DNA of 64,000 nt from Cephalotus follicularis (GCA_001972305.1 BDDD01002911.1:118679-182678), one strand, 5' to 3'. Counted from the first letter of the stretch, positions 48,335-59,862 are shown. Notes: a model not told the origin generated them from the letters alone. Program-made: numbers and translations.

Positions 48335-48962
48335 GATGATTGACAAAACATAACTAATTTTACATAATATTGACAATTTTAACATTTAAGACCACTAATA
48401 TTAACTAAACTCCAATAAGTCAAGTCTAGAATTTTTGTCAAAGTGATTGAGCAACACATTTCATATAGGATAATGCATACTTCAACAATTCTCCCCCTTT
48501 TTGTCAAACAACAAAAAATTTAACAAAGCTCCCCCTTAATCAAAGCATATGTTTTAGCATTAACAAAGTGCTTGAGCAACAAAGCTCTCCCTTAACGAAT
48601 GCATACACAAATTCAATTTCAATGAAGAGATTAATTATTTAGGGAGAGGAAATACTAATCATCGACAATAATGTACAATGGAAAATTTCGGAGAACACAC
48701 TATTAAACACATTCATTTAGAAAACGCACTAAAAATTTCATTACATAATCATAGTGCAAATTCATTACACAACTTCAAGATCATCTCTCAATAAAACTAC
48801 AAGTTCATCAAAAACATAAACTACAAGTTCACTACAAGATCATTTTCATCACACACTACAAGAAAAATGAAATGCATGAAATGACGCTCAAGATGATCCG
48901 GGAGGTGGTTGTTGCGAAAAAGCATTTTGAAACATTTGGATCATTTGGGCCATTTGTGCATC
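48335..48962 (-). other. M1 3' non-coding region
   Basis: AT-rich stretch between the extra ORF and the polypurine tract. It holds several CTCCCCCTT-type short words (plus view, near 48490-48600) but no ORF or recognisable structure. Confidence 0.6.
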
Positions 48963-50013
48963 TTACGAATCGAGGTGATCATAGATTTGATCCACTCTTC
49001 CTCTAATATATTCAATGTTGGCTTGGGCTAAATCCATCCTTGCTTGAAGTGACTCCATGGTAGGTTTACTGCCTCCACTGCTACTCCCTCCAACATTTGG
49101 CCTCATTTCAAATCGATCCCCGTCATCATCATCTTCTTCTTCTTCTTCTTCTTCTGCGTCATCTCCACCAACACCAACACCCGGTTCCCTCACGGGTGCT
49201 CTACCTCCAACTGGTTGTTTTACCCATAAACCATCTTCAAACTTGATATTATAACTCTTTAAACCGGCTTTGTTTACCAATTTCTTGCTTTTAGGTTTGA
49301 CATTGTGTTCATCCTTAATATCAAGGTTTAGGGAAGCTAGAATTCTACTGATAAGCATAGGATAGGGGAGGTGATTAGGTCTAGATAAAATGTGGTTCAC
49401 TATGAGATACGGAAGGTTGACAAGAGTCCCATTTTTTATACAAGCTACTAATTTGAGGTCTCGCTCGGATGGAAGTGTATGCGAGCCCTCTCTAGGCAAC
49501 AAAGCATTAGTGACAAGCAATAAGAGTATGCGAGTAGTAATGGGTAGTAACAGTCATAAGTGGATTAATATGGACCGTTTAAGCAAATTTCCAAAGCATC
49601 GGATTTTTCAATGTCATTAAAGTGAGTGATACATGTGCATGGAATTCCTAGAGTTTCGGCAATAAAATCAGGGGTAATTTCAATTGCATTGCCAAGAACA
49701 AAGGATTTTGCTACACAACTAGTGGTTTTTTCAAGATTAGCATAAAAGAATTTTACTAACCTAGGGTAAATTGGGTGAGATGAACACAAATAGTCAAACC
49801 AACCTAAATGCTCAAACCAAGACCTAATAGAAGGTATATTGCTAATCAAACTCTCTCTATCTAACCATTTTTGTTATGGAGTTTTACTGAATTTAGGACG
49901 GAATTATACCTCTCTTCATTTTCCTTGGAGAGAAAAAGGTCGTCATCAAAAATGCTCACTGGGTTAGAGCTTCTCGGCTTGGTTCCCAAGCTTTTCCTCT
50001 TCTTAGATTCCAT
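48963..50013 (-). pseudogene. M1 extra ORF: plant transposon-domain protein, two frameshifts
   Basis: Starts at 50013 (MESKKRKSLGTKPRSS, a basic N-terminus). The frame continues through a 'putative plant transposon protein'-type domain: SIRSWFEHLGWFDYLC near 49800-49840, YPRLVKFFYANLE near 49735-49775, then IAETLGIPCTCIT near 49625-49665. The C-terminal third has an acidic run (DDAEEEEEEEDDDDGD, 49116-49163) and a coiled-coil-like end (MDLAQANIEYIRGRVDQIYD). Frameshifts lie near 49865 (an A-run) and between 49520 and 49565. Without them the protein would be about 350 residues. The domain is common in plant retroelements; its function is unknown. Promoter-like sequence precedes it. Confidence 0.75.
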
Positions 50014-50240
50014 GGAAGTCAGTGGGAGCGAATTTTTGGAGAGGGTTTAGGGTTTTGACAGTGTTTAGAGAAGAGAGTTTGAGAGAGAGAAGGAAAACAT
50101 TGGGTTATTAAAACTGATCCGCGCGTCAACAGTCGACTGGTGTTTTTGAGACAGTCGACTGGATATCATACAGTCAACTGGATCAGGGCACCAGTCGGCT
50201 GGAATCTGCAGAACTTGTAAAGGAAGAATTTGATCTACCC
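50014..50240 (-). promoter_or_regulatory. Promoter-like region upstream of the M1 extra ORF
   Basis: Four CAGTCGACTG-type words at 50130, 50152, 50171 and 50192 (spacings 22, 19, 21) lie 115-190 bp upstream of the extra ORF start. Reading minus-ward, they are followed by a weak TATA-like TTTTAATAACC, a CT-rich leader-like stretch (CTTCTCTCTCTCAAACTC) and AAACCCTAAACCC. This is the layout of a small plant promoter, using the same words as the LTR promoter. Inference from layout only. Confidence 0.5.
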
Positions 50241-50534
50241 TTTGATCCGAAAATCTAAAAGCAGCTATTATAAACTAATAGTGACTTAGATATTTGAGCA
50301 TTTTGATATATTTGGGTTAAAACTCAATTTTTGGATGCAAGTCATGAATTCGAAAAGTATTTCAAATACATCAAAACACATAATTGCATACAAAGTTCGT
50401 AAAGCATACAATCATACAAAAATCATGATATTTGCACAACCAAAACACTTACTACTTATACGCTCATTGATAAAATTTAGCTTGAAGTTTTCATAGCACC
50501 ATTTCCTTTGAGCACACCTACAAAGTAAGGAAAT
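50241..50534 (-). other. M1 spacer between gag end and promoter-like region
   Basis: AT-rich, no conserved frame. In an autonomous SIRE element the pol gene would start here, after the gag end; nothing of it remains. Confidence 0.6.
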
Positions 50535-52204
50535 TTAAACTTTTGGTACCCAAATAAATTTGGGTCCTTGAGGGTTAGTCAAAGTGGTTCCTTTGAGAAC
50601 CCAAACTTTCTTAGAATTACCAAAAACAAAATTCTTTCTATGAAAGCATGAAGTAGAAACATGTCCTAGTTTACCACAATAGTTGCAAGACATTTTTTGC
50701 TCTACTTTCTTAACAAAGAAATTATTAAAGTGTTTGACATTGTTCATTTCTTCATAGCCGAGACCGGCTTTGTCAAAAACACACCTTTCAAGTCCTAGAA
50801 GATTATCTAACTTGTTACTACTATTAGAAAACTTAGAAAAAGTTTTCTTCAAAGCATCAATTTCAGGTTTTAACTTCTCATTTTCTTCCTTAAAGTCAAT
50901 TGACAATTTTGAAGAAACATTTAAAATGTCAATCTCATTCATATAGTAACTCTTCTCATTTTTTAGAGATTCAATTTCACTTATATATTTGCTATTTTCA
51001 CTCTTTAGATTTTTAATTTCTTTAGACATTGAAGTAGCATTTTTCTTTAGAGACTTGTTTCTCAAGCAAACATTTTCATATTCATTAAACAAGTCCTCAT
51101 ATGCAATTTGTAACTCATCAAAAGTAAAATTTACCTCATCTTCATCCTCCTCCTCAATTTCCATGAAACCAATGTTTGCAACCTCTTCATCACTTTCTTC
51201 TTCAGAGCTTGAGGGATCGCTATCATCCCATGTGGCTACCATTGCTTTCTTCTTTTTGGAGTATTCATTTTTCTTCTTGAATTGCGCTTTCTTTTTAAGA
51301 TATGACACTCACTTTTTAAGTGGCCCGGCTTTTTGCATTCATAACAAGTTGGCTCTTCCCTTTTGCTCGATTCTTCTTCTTGAGGGAAATTCTTTTTGAA
51401 AGCCTTCTTGACCTTTTGACTTTTGAGAAACTTCTTGAATTGAGAGATGATGAGTGCCAAGTCTCCATCACCATCACTCTCACTATCTTCTTTCGAGGCT
51501 TTTAAAGCAATAGATTTCTTCTTTTTGGTCTCCACATGCTCATGACTTTTCATTGTCATTTCATGCGTCATCAAGGAACCAAGGAGTTGTTCAAGTGGAA
51601 GTGTTGAGAGATCCTTAGCTTCCTCAATAGCCGTCACCTTAGGAGTCCAACTTTTCAGCAAGCACCTTAATATTTTCCTTACAAGTTCTTGGTTAGGATA
51701 ATATTTGCCAAGATTTTTAAGAGAGTTGATAATAGTAGTAAAGCGAGTAAACATGTCACTAATACTTTCATTGTCATGCACCAAAAATAATTCATATTCA
51801 TGAACAAGCATACTAATTTTTATTTCATTTACTTGATTAGTTCCTTCATAGGTAACTTCTAATAAATCCCACATTTCTCTAGCCGTGTCACATGAACAGA
51901 TGCGATTAAACTCATTTGGACCAATGGCACAAAATAAAACATGTTTAGCTTTTGAGTTTAATTGAAGCATCCTAAAATCATTATCATTGTATTCATTATC
52001 GGGTTTAATTGAATCCACTCCTTCTATCGTTCTCATGGGAATCCTAGGACCATTAACAATAATATGCCACAATCGATAGTCTAAGGATTGTAAAAATATT
52101 GTCATTCTAGTTTTCCAAAAACTATAATTGTTTCCGTCAAAAAATGGGGGTCCAGAGATGGAGGAACCTTCTACTCCTACGTTTAGATTCGTAGAAGTTG
52201 CCAT
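50535..52204 (-). pseudogene. gag: M1 gag (SIRE-like), one frameshift
   Basis: Start at 52204 (MATSTNLNVG), 40 bp from the primer site. N-terminal copia gag region: PPFFDGNNYSFWKTRMTIFL, then REMWDLLEVTYEGTNQV and YELFLVHDNESISDMFTRF, about 51600-52150. The first zinc knuckle CYECKKPGHLKSEC (near 51300-51345) is intact. A frameshift in an A-run near 51295-51302 follows. The second frame has an acidic, Ser-rich stretch, a long coiled coil (about 50830-51130) and a second intact knuckle CNYCGKLGHVSTSC near 50660-50700, ending WVPKV. Two knuckles flanking a coiled coil is typical of SIRE gag. About 556 residues if read through. Confidence 0.9.
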
Positions 52205-52243
52205 GGATCTTTATATTTCTAATAATTAAGAATTATGAAATAA

Positions 52244-52257
52244 CCTCTATGATACCA
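52244..52257 (-). other. M1 primer binding site (initiator tRNA-Met type)
   Basis: Minus-strand TGGTATCATAGAGG, two bases inside the LTR boundary at 52260. One base off the usual TGGTATCAGAG core. Confidence 0.82.
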
Positions 52258-52259
52258 AT

Positions 52260-53473
52260 TGACATTTCTATATGGCAACTTTTAGATAATAAATTTGTTT
52301 GCGGAAAAGACAAATTAAACTATGAATATAAACAAGCATACAAGGACAACTTAAAACATTTATAAGTTAAGAGAGAAGGGATAGAGAGAGTGCAAACACA
52401 ATTTTATAGTGGTTCGGCCAATCTCTTGCCTACATCCACTTTCCCGAGGTAGCTCATTGAGTTTCCACTAAAATCCACTAGCACCTTTTGATTTTGGATT
52501 GCGGGTGCAAATCAAAGAAAAACACCTTACAAGATTTGGGTTCACTTCCTATGATAATCCTTCTAAGGGTTCATTCCCCTTGATTATCTCTCTAAGGGTT
52601 CACTCCTCTTGATTATCTCTCTAAGGGTTCACTCCCCTTATACAATAAAAGACTGTAAAGATGCTTTGTGTTGTTTACAATAACCTCTTAAAGTTTGGAT
52701 ATTGGTAAGTAAGGCTTACAAACAATAGCACTCTAAGATAGGCTTTAAAATACTTGAACCAAGCTTCAGTATTGATTTAAAAGGTATAGGATTGCTCTTG
52801 AGTTGCATGGAAGAAGTGTGTGTTGTTTTGTTATCTCTTGCTAATCTTTTTTGTAATGATACCTCACTTTTGCTTTATATAGAGATGCTCCAACGGATCT
52901 ATTTTTTAAACTTCACACCAAATCCAGACGACTGGATTTTCTTGGCAGTCGGTTGGAGAAGTTGGTGAGCATTTATGATTATAGCCGTTGGTGAAGGCAG
53001 TCGGCTGGATGAACTTGACAGTCGACTGTTTGCCAAAACAGTCGGCTGTTTCCCTGTTTTAGTCGGCTGTTGTAGGAAAAATGGATGTCCCAAAAGCTAC
53101 TTGTCTAAAAGTGCACTTCTTGACAGTCGACTGGAAATCCTTGGCAGTCGGCTGTTTTATCATGGCAGTCGGCTAGACCCCTGTTACAGTCAGTTGGATG
53201 GAGTGCAATTCCAGATTTTGGGATTCTTTGAAATTCCAGTCGGCTGTTCAACCCAGTCAGTCGACTACTCAACCTAAACAGTCGGTTGTTCTTCATGGGC
53301 AGTCGGCTGTTTTTGCCAGAACCTGCAACTTTAAACTTTGCAACACTTTGGACATAAAATCAAGTGAGTAGATGAGTTTGTAATATATCAAAATATGCAT
53401 ACAAGTATTTTATGTTTGTTAATCATTGAAATATAATTCTTTAACACATTTAAAGGGGTGGCAAAAGCCAACA
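52260..53473 (-). repeat. M1 5' LTR (1214 bp)
   Basis: TGACATTTC...AAAGCCAACA in plus view. Minus-strand TATA CTATATAAAGC at 52872-52882. The word array at 52925-53309 begins about 45 bp upstream of TATA; its best runs are exactly 21 bp apart (53124, 53145, 53166, 53187 and 53237, 53258, 53279, 53300). Three 29-bp units start at 52563, 52592 and 52621, one more than in the 3' LTR, which explains nearly all of the 30-bp length difference. Confidence 0.93.
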
Positions 53474-54648
53474 CCCATTTTAACCAAGCTTTTATAGGGT
53501 CCCTGCCCAATAATGATTAGATCTTTTATATGTTGGACATATTAAGTCTTGGTGTGAAATATCGGTTATGTGGAATTTACATTTTATGGAAACACATTTG
53601 TTTGATCTTACTTAATCAATATTAGAAGGGATTAAAATAAGTTGGACTTATACTCAATTTGCTTCATGAACCAGTCAAAGCGTCGACGCCTTCTGGGAAA
53701 GCGTCGACGCATTCCTTTAGACAAAGCGTCGACGCCTTCTAGGAAGCATCGACGCTTAAGGCTCACAGAGGTGTTGATGACTTTTAGAAAAACTTCAACG
53801 TTTAGTGTCATGTAACACTTAAGCGTCGACGCTGTTGTTGAAAGCGTCGACGCTTAGAGCGGGTTGTGCAACCTGTTGACGAACTCACTTCGTGGGCACG
53901 TTTTCTCTCTCATCTCCAGCAGTTTTCTCCCATCTATGCACGTTATGGGAATATGGGGAACATGGCTACAGACTCCTTGGGAGTGAGGACCATGATCCCA
54001 TATTGATGGGAAAGTGGGAGAGTGGGTTAGTGGTCTTGTGAATGCATTATTATGCAGATTTCTGGTTTTGTTAAGGAGGCAGAGAAAAATTGTTGGGCAA
54101 TTAAAAATTCATTCTCTCTGGAGATTGCATAAGTTCCCTTCATTGATATACACCAGGCAAGAGCTTATATAGGGTGGATTGACATTGACATCCCTTGTTA
54201 ATGACAATGCATCTTTTGTGAGCATTCCTAGAGGGAGAAAGTGACTTTTTATGTTAGTTTTGTAAAGAACAGAATTTGTTCTTGTGTCTTGGTGCTTGGA
54301 GCAGTTGGGGTTCGACTTGGAGAAGAAGCAGAAGGCTTTGGAAGCATTTGAGGGAGTCTTCTCAAGCTTGAACTGGCAAAGACGAAGGAGCCAACACCCT
54401 TTGGTATATCCCTTTGCCTCCTTTGTTTTTACTTTTCTAGTATGTCACCATTGAATGCAATGGTGACATCTTTTTCAATTAAGTATTGATGTGGTGATCC
54501 ATGTGGCCTGTAGACATGCCATAAAGGACTATTTTTTGCCTTTGTTGGGTGTTCTTCCACTGCCATGTTTGTATGTTTAATTTTGTTCTACACCCTACAT
54601 ACCTTAGTCCATTTATGGCATAGGAATTGGTTAATCCAATTCCTTCAG

Positions 54649-54661
54649 TGGTATCAGAGCG
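54649..54661 (+). other. C2 primer binding site (initiator tRNA-Met)
   Basis: TGGTATCAGAGCG, one base after the LTR terminal CA at 54646-54647. Confirms that the sequence to the left is the C2 5' LTR. Confidence 0.9.
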
Positions 54662-56422
54662 TTCCACATCATCCTTAGTTGATTATGTGCTATGAATAAT
54701 GCACTGATTGAAGGTTTAATTGAAGGATGTGTTGTTTGGGTTAAACTTAATATTCAAAGTGCCTTAATGAACTTGTTTATGAAATTGGATTTCTATGTTA
54801 ATTAATCTTGGAGATTATGTTAAAATGAGTGTTGAACATGTTTTAGAAACCTACATGGACTAGAATAAGGCTGTAATTTGTCTGGAAATGACTGGAATTG
54901 AAAAATTCCTAATGTTCAAACTATACTTTCTGCAATTATCGAATTGCAGAAACTGCCCAGGGGGCAAAAGCGGCGACGCTCTAGATAAGCGTTGACGCTT
55001 GTTCAACTGTTTTCGTTAAATGCATCGATGCCTTGTCATAGCATCGACACTTATTCAATTTTTGTATTTTTTGCGCCTTAGAGGTAACCGTCGACGCCTT
55101 CTAGGAAGCGTCGATGCTTTAGCCGAAGTTTTAAAAAAAAACTGATTTTTTAATAAAATTGGATTTTATACATTGTGGCACTTAGAAAATCAAAATCATT
55201 GCTTGATTTAGTGGGAGTTTGACCAATATAGACAATCCTTAAATTAAATTTTATAATTAGTTATTATTTATGGCGTTTGTTATTTTATGGTTTAATTATA
55301 TTTGATATAATTTAAGTCTTATGCACAATGGATGGCCCGAAAAAGGACATTGACCTAGTTTATGGTTTTCTATGTGTGGATGGATGTTATTTATTTATTA
55401 TTTTAAATGTCTGTAATACGGTGCCTGCGTGCACCATTTATTTTTCCTTTCTTTTGTAATTTCTCCTTGTATTTTTTTTAAAATGTATTTTTCCTTCCAA
55501 AATGTAAAGTTCATTTTGTAAATGAAGACCTTGCAAAGGAGAGATAGAGGAAAGGAGAAATGGAGTACAAGAATTTAAAAGGCCATGTATGCATGGTATT
55601 TGTTGTAATAGATAAATTTTATATCGTAACACCTAGGAAGACCTAGTAGTGATTTTGGGCTCAAGTCACTACTAATAATGTCCTTGCCAATCCATTGACA
55701 TATTTTAGAAATATGTCCAAGGTGCATAAGATACACGTCTTGCATGCTAAGCCGTAATTAATTGGAATTGGCTAATACAACCAATGAATTAATTAATGGC
55801 TCGGTAATTAAAATTTGAGACCGCAAATTCCCTAACCTTAATAATAAGTCTTAACGTAGGAACCCATGGAGTGGTTCCCCGTGGCCTTCCATAATTTTTG
55901 TTGAGTAGTGTTCCTAGGTTGTTGGTTTGTCATTCCCTAGCTGAGGCTGATAACTTGGGGATATTATGTCAACGTCGGTGTTGGGCACCGCAAAGGGTGT
56001 CTATGTTTTAGTACTTGGACACGCCTATGTGTGGGTATTAAAACTAATGTATTCCAATGAAAATTGTGGGTACTTGACTTATCAAGATTCTGATGGTTTG
56101 TCATGCCCTAGCTGAGGCCATATAGAATCTAAGGCCAAATACTATGATTGGATCTTGTATTAGATACAAATTGGCAAGAAAGCCTACCCATGGGATATAT
56201 TATAGTTTGTCATGCCCTAGCTGAGGCTATAATATGATTGCAATGGATTACAATCCCCACTAGGAAGTTAGACTTCTCGAGTTCCATATGGGGGTATGGG
56301 ATACGATTAGAATAGTGGGAGGAACCATAAACACTAAAGACCAAGTGTTATGGTTGTCATATATTAAAATTGGAATAGATGATGACTCAACTTTATATTT
56401 CCTTATCTAGGTTGCTATAAAA
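54662..56422 (+). other. C2 leader (5' untranslated region, 1.76 kb)
   Basis: No long frame. Contains TCGA words in pairs at 54970/54989, 55022/55041 and 55088/55108 (19-20 bp apart), and three direct copies of GTTTGTCATGCCCTAGCTG at 55925, 56096 and 56215. The stretch from about 55170 on aligns with the C1 leader. Long leaders of this kind are usual in this copia group. Confidence 0.78.
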
Positions 56423-58502
56423 ATGGCTTTACAATCTGCTATGTCCCACATTCTAGAGACAAACAAATTGATAGGCCCAAACTTCATCGATTGGCAACGT
56501 AACCTCAAATTCATCCTAACGGCCAATAAATTGGCATATGTGATGAAATGGGGGCCTCCATCACTATGTGATGATCCTACGCCTGATGAGTGCGACCTGT
56601 AATAATCGCAATTTCAATTAATGTATATTGCTCCAATTTTAAATAAAAATATACATTTTAGATGAGATTATTTGTCCAATTATAATAATTTTGTGATTGG
56701 TGAATGCTTGGGTTGGTTTGAAATACAAATTGGTAAACAAATTTAAGGAACCCTAAAATCAGCTTAAACAGCCGACTGTCACAGGGTAACAGTCGACTGT
56801 CTGAAGCGTGGTGTGACAGTCGACTGCCTGTTAAAGAAAGTTGACTGGAACGGCACATATTAGGTGTCTGTGCATGCATGAGAGACAGAGCTGTGGCATT
56901 GCATGATGGACAGGTGTTAGCCGAAGTCACCAGCTGCCATAACATGCAAAAAGAGTGCCTTGCATGTACTCTGCAGACCTGCAACCTGCAAAACAGAAAT
57001 GGGGAGAAGAGAAAAGTGATAAAGAAGTGAACATGTGAGTGAGAGAAGGAGGAAATGTTAAAGGGAAGTAATGACACGAACTGAGCCTTATATAAGCTGT
57101 ACATGAGCTGACTGAGTGTTAGAAAACACTGAGGATAGAGGAGAGCTTGCTGGAGAATTATTGGAGCTTGCATGTTGAAGGATTAGATCTCAAAGAAGGA
57201 GTTGAAGCTTTGATTCCTGGTAAGCTTCCAATTTGGAATTATTGTTGAAGTTGTAGGCTAACAGTAGTACATACGGTTTACATGTATACTGTCCATAATG
57301 TCAGAATTAGAAATGGTAATGAAATGGGTCAAAAATGTGAATGTGAAGCTTAGAGAATTGTTGATAACTAAAATTCAAATTATAGTTGTTGTTAGTTGTC
57401 ATGGTATATGTATATCGATGTATATATATATGTATACATCTTCTGTCAACACGATTAAGGTTAATGAATCTGAATTAAAATAGAATTGGCAAAGGGTTCA
57501 AAGATAAGTGGTAAAAGGGTAATTTTGAGGCTTAATGAATTATTGATGAGCTACTGTTGGAGTAGTAATTGTAACTGGATAATTAGTTAAACTTACTGGT
57601 TAAATGACTGAACCTTCGAGCATGCATTGTATAGATCAATTCTGCTGAGATTGGAAGGTTAAGATTGGTGAAAGAGCTTTGGACTTTAAAGAGAGAAATC
57701 AATCCAAATTGATTTCGGGATAGCGTTTAAGGTAGGGGTAATGACATGTTTTTGAAGATATAATATGCATATCATGTATGGTTAATTTTCTGTTTGATTG
57801 CATGTGTCGATTGGGTTAGTTTTTGGACATTGAAATACATACCCTGCTACTGCCTGCCCATTTATGGGCAAGGCAGTCGACTGTTCTTCATGACAGTCGA
57901 CCACTCAAACGAACCAGTCGACTGTTAAGAACAAACAGTCGACTACTCAATTCAAACAGCCGACTGTTCTTGGGAACAGCCGACTGTCCTCGGTTAAAAT
58001 TCTGATATAGGTCCTGTTGAGGCCTTAAATTGAATGTAATTAACTTGGCCTCCATCTGGGATGACTGTAACAGTAAACCCTGGCCTTATATAATTACATT
58101 TCAGAAATTAAACAACGTATGCACTTCTTGTGAAAGTTGTGCAAGAATGACTATGGTATGCTAATGACTTATTTGAATCCTTGAATTGCTATTGTGCATT
58201 ATTAATCTGCTGAATATGCTACTATTACAATCAGTATATACTAGCTTGGGTGTTCTTAAACACTATTGTTCCTTACTTTTAAAGGATTAAACCAACTAGT
58301 GCTATACGCACGAATATGGTTTTAACTAATGATTTCAAAATTAAAACTTATTGCCAATGATTTACTACTCCTCCTATGAGAGGTACCTACTGTTTTGTTC
58401 TCCAACCGGGAACCATTATTGTATTGATACCGTTTTCCTCCAACGTGAGGTACGGTCACTGAATTGTTATATGTTTCTAAAAGAAAACAACTACTATATT
58501 GC

Positions 58503-58560
<58 letters not shown>

Positions 58561-59862
58561 ATATTGTTATTGAATTGATTGTCTATGCTTAATGCCGTTA
58601 GTCGAGTGATGGCAGAGGTCGCTGACTACGGTGGTGGTCCTAGGTACCAGCAGTTGGCTAGAGTATCCATCCCAACTATCTGCCTTGCAGATCTTATATG
58701 TTAAACTGCTCGCTAACGCCGACAGTAAATGTTACCTTATCTATCATCTTTGGAGTGTAGGGTGATAGATAGGTGGTGTGCAGTTTGTGCTAGGACGTAG
58801 CGACATGTGTCACCCAAATCACAGTATGGATTGATTTTACCCTTGTGCGGTATTCTTGCATTGTATTGTCTATGGCCACTTGGCATGGTTGCTTATATAT
58901 TGGAATACTTAATTATGTTATTTTCAATATAAAATGTCATACATGTTGCATTTATATATTCCTTAACATGCATTAATCCTACTTAGCCAAGTGAGGACAA
59001 CGGCTAACCCCTACAATTTGAGATTAAGCGAAGACGTACGGGAAGTGTTGCTGAAGCTCAGAGAGTTTTTATCTATTTAAGGTTGTTATTCTTATGATGT
59101 ACTGTATTGTATTGAATGGTTCACACTCCGTGTTGTTGTTGTACTTTCTTTATGTATAAGGATATTGCTGGATTGTATGAGCACGTAGTATGGGCTGCGT
59201 GCGGATGACTTTTATTTATAATCCAGATATGAATGCTTCCGCTTATATATTTGAATTGTTATTTGGAATGATGGATTATTTACTTATTCCTGATATCACC
59301 ACATATGTTGTCTAAATGTAATGGATTGGAAAGGCGGGGTGTGACACAACCGTTTGGCCATGTGGCTAGAGGACGACGAGCATGCTCGGTGTATCGCCCT
59401 TTTGGGGATGACAGCGGAGCTACAATGCAAGTATGAGAAGATTGAGACCTTATCCACTATACTACTTGATCTCGAGGAGATGTATGGGGCCTGGTCTAGG
59501 ACTCAGAGGTTTAATCTCTCACGCAAGCTCTTCAAAGCGTAGATGCCAGAGGGAGCTTCGGTCCATGATCATGGACTGGATATGATAAACATGATTGAGC
59601 AGCTTACTCAATTAGGTTTTGTCATGGATCACAATCTGCAAATAGATCTTATCCTTACATCCCTCCCTGGATCTTTTTCACAGTTTGTGGAGTATTTTCA
59701 CTTGATCGAGATAGAAGTAACTCTTTCTGAGTTAATTTCTATGTTGAGAATGGCAGAGGCCAATCTTGACTCTACAAATCAAAGATCCCAGCCCAAGAGG
59801 GCAAGCTTGGAGCTATTGGGAGCGATGCCAAGAATCGTATGAAGCAACTGGCGGCTGAGGGT
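56423..59862 (+). pseudogene. gag: C2 copia gag, interrupted by solo LTR T3
   Basis: Exon-like halves 56423-56597 and 59352-59862 form one gag. The start at 56423 (MALQSAMSHILETNKLIG) is followed by NFIDWQRNLKFILTANKLAY up to the T3 insertion. After T3: WLEDDEHARCIALLGM, LQCKYEKIETLSTILLDLEE, RTQRFNLSRKLF, then a TAG stop at about 59540, HGLDMINMIEQLTQLGF, LILTSLPGSFSQFVEYF and a Lys/Gln-rich tail. A frameshift near 59840 leads into the zinc knuckle. Gag of copia elements forms the particle in the cytoplasm; this copy is broken by the LTR, a stop and a shift. Confidence 0.88.
56598..59346 (+). repeat. Solo LTR T3 (Tekay-like family, 2749 bp)
   Basis: TGTAATAATCG...GGGGTGTGACA, the forward orientation of the LTR type seen in T1 and T2. 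Flanked by CGACC (56593-56597) and CAACC (59347-59351), a target duplication with one mismatch. TATA box CTTATATAAG at 57087-57096. Word arrays at 56769-56847 (upstream of TATA; spacings 21, 27, 21) and 57874-57986 (leader side; 20, 21, 21, 21, 20). A (TA)n tract of about 51 bp at 58507-58557. No internal region remains. Confidence 0.92.

Larger units (their letters stand above)
47137..53473 (-). mobile_element. SIRE-like copia element M1, pol-less (6.3 kb)
   Basis: LTRs at 47137-48320 and 52260-53473, primer site, gag with two zinc knuckles, an extra ORF and a polypurine tract, but no protease, integrase, RT or RNase H. Flanks CCGAT (47132-47136) and CCCAT (53474-53478) match in four of five bases. 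Gag architecture and the position of the extra ORF near the 3' end fit the SIRE/Maximus lineage. It must have used enzymes of an autonomous relative. Confidence 0.9.
39171..54647 (+). repeat. C2 5' LTR in four pieces (about 2.26 kb joined)
   Basis: Pieces: 39171-39887, 42764-42987, 46989-47136 and 53479-54647. The first two align with C1 LTR sequence (for example GCGCAATATGGGATTGTCACAC with GTACGCAATATGG...). The last carries a TCGA-word array at 53680-53853, a TATA box (GCTTATATAGG) near 54166-54176, and ends CCAATTCCTTCA before the primer site. Nothing coding. The joined length agrees with the C1 LTR. Confidence 0.78.

Noticed and set aside
54091..54130. TGTTGGGCAATT as the start of a short C2 LTR
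   Set aside because: Sequence to the left (53479 onward) and as far as 39171 aligns with the C1 LTR, so the LTR is longer and interrupted.
59354..59842. Independent small genes at 59354-59542 and 59543-59842
   Set aside because: They are consecutive parts of the C2 gag, separated by a single stop and continuing the frame interrupted by T3.
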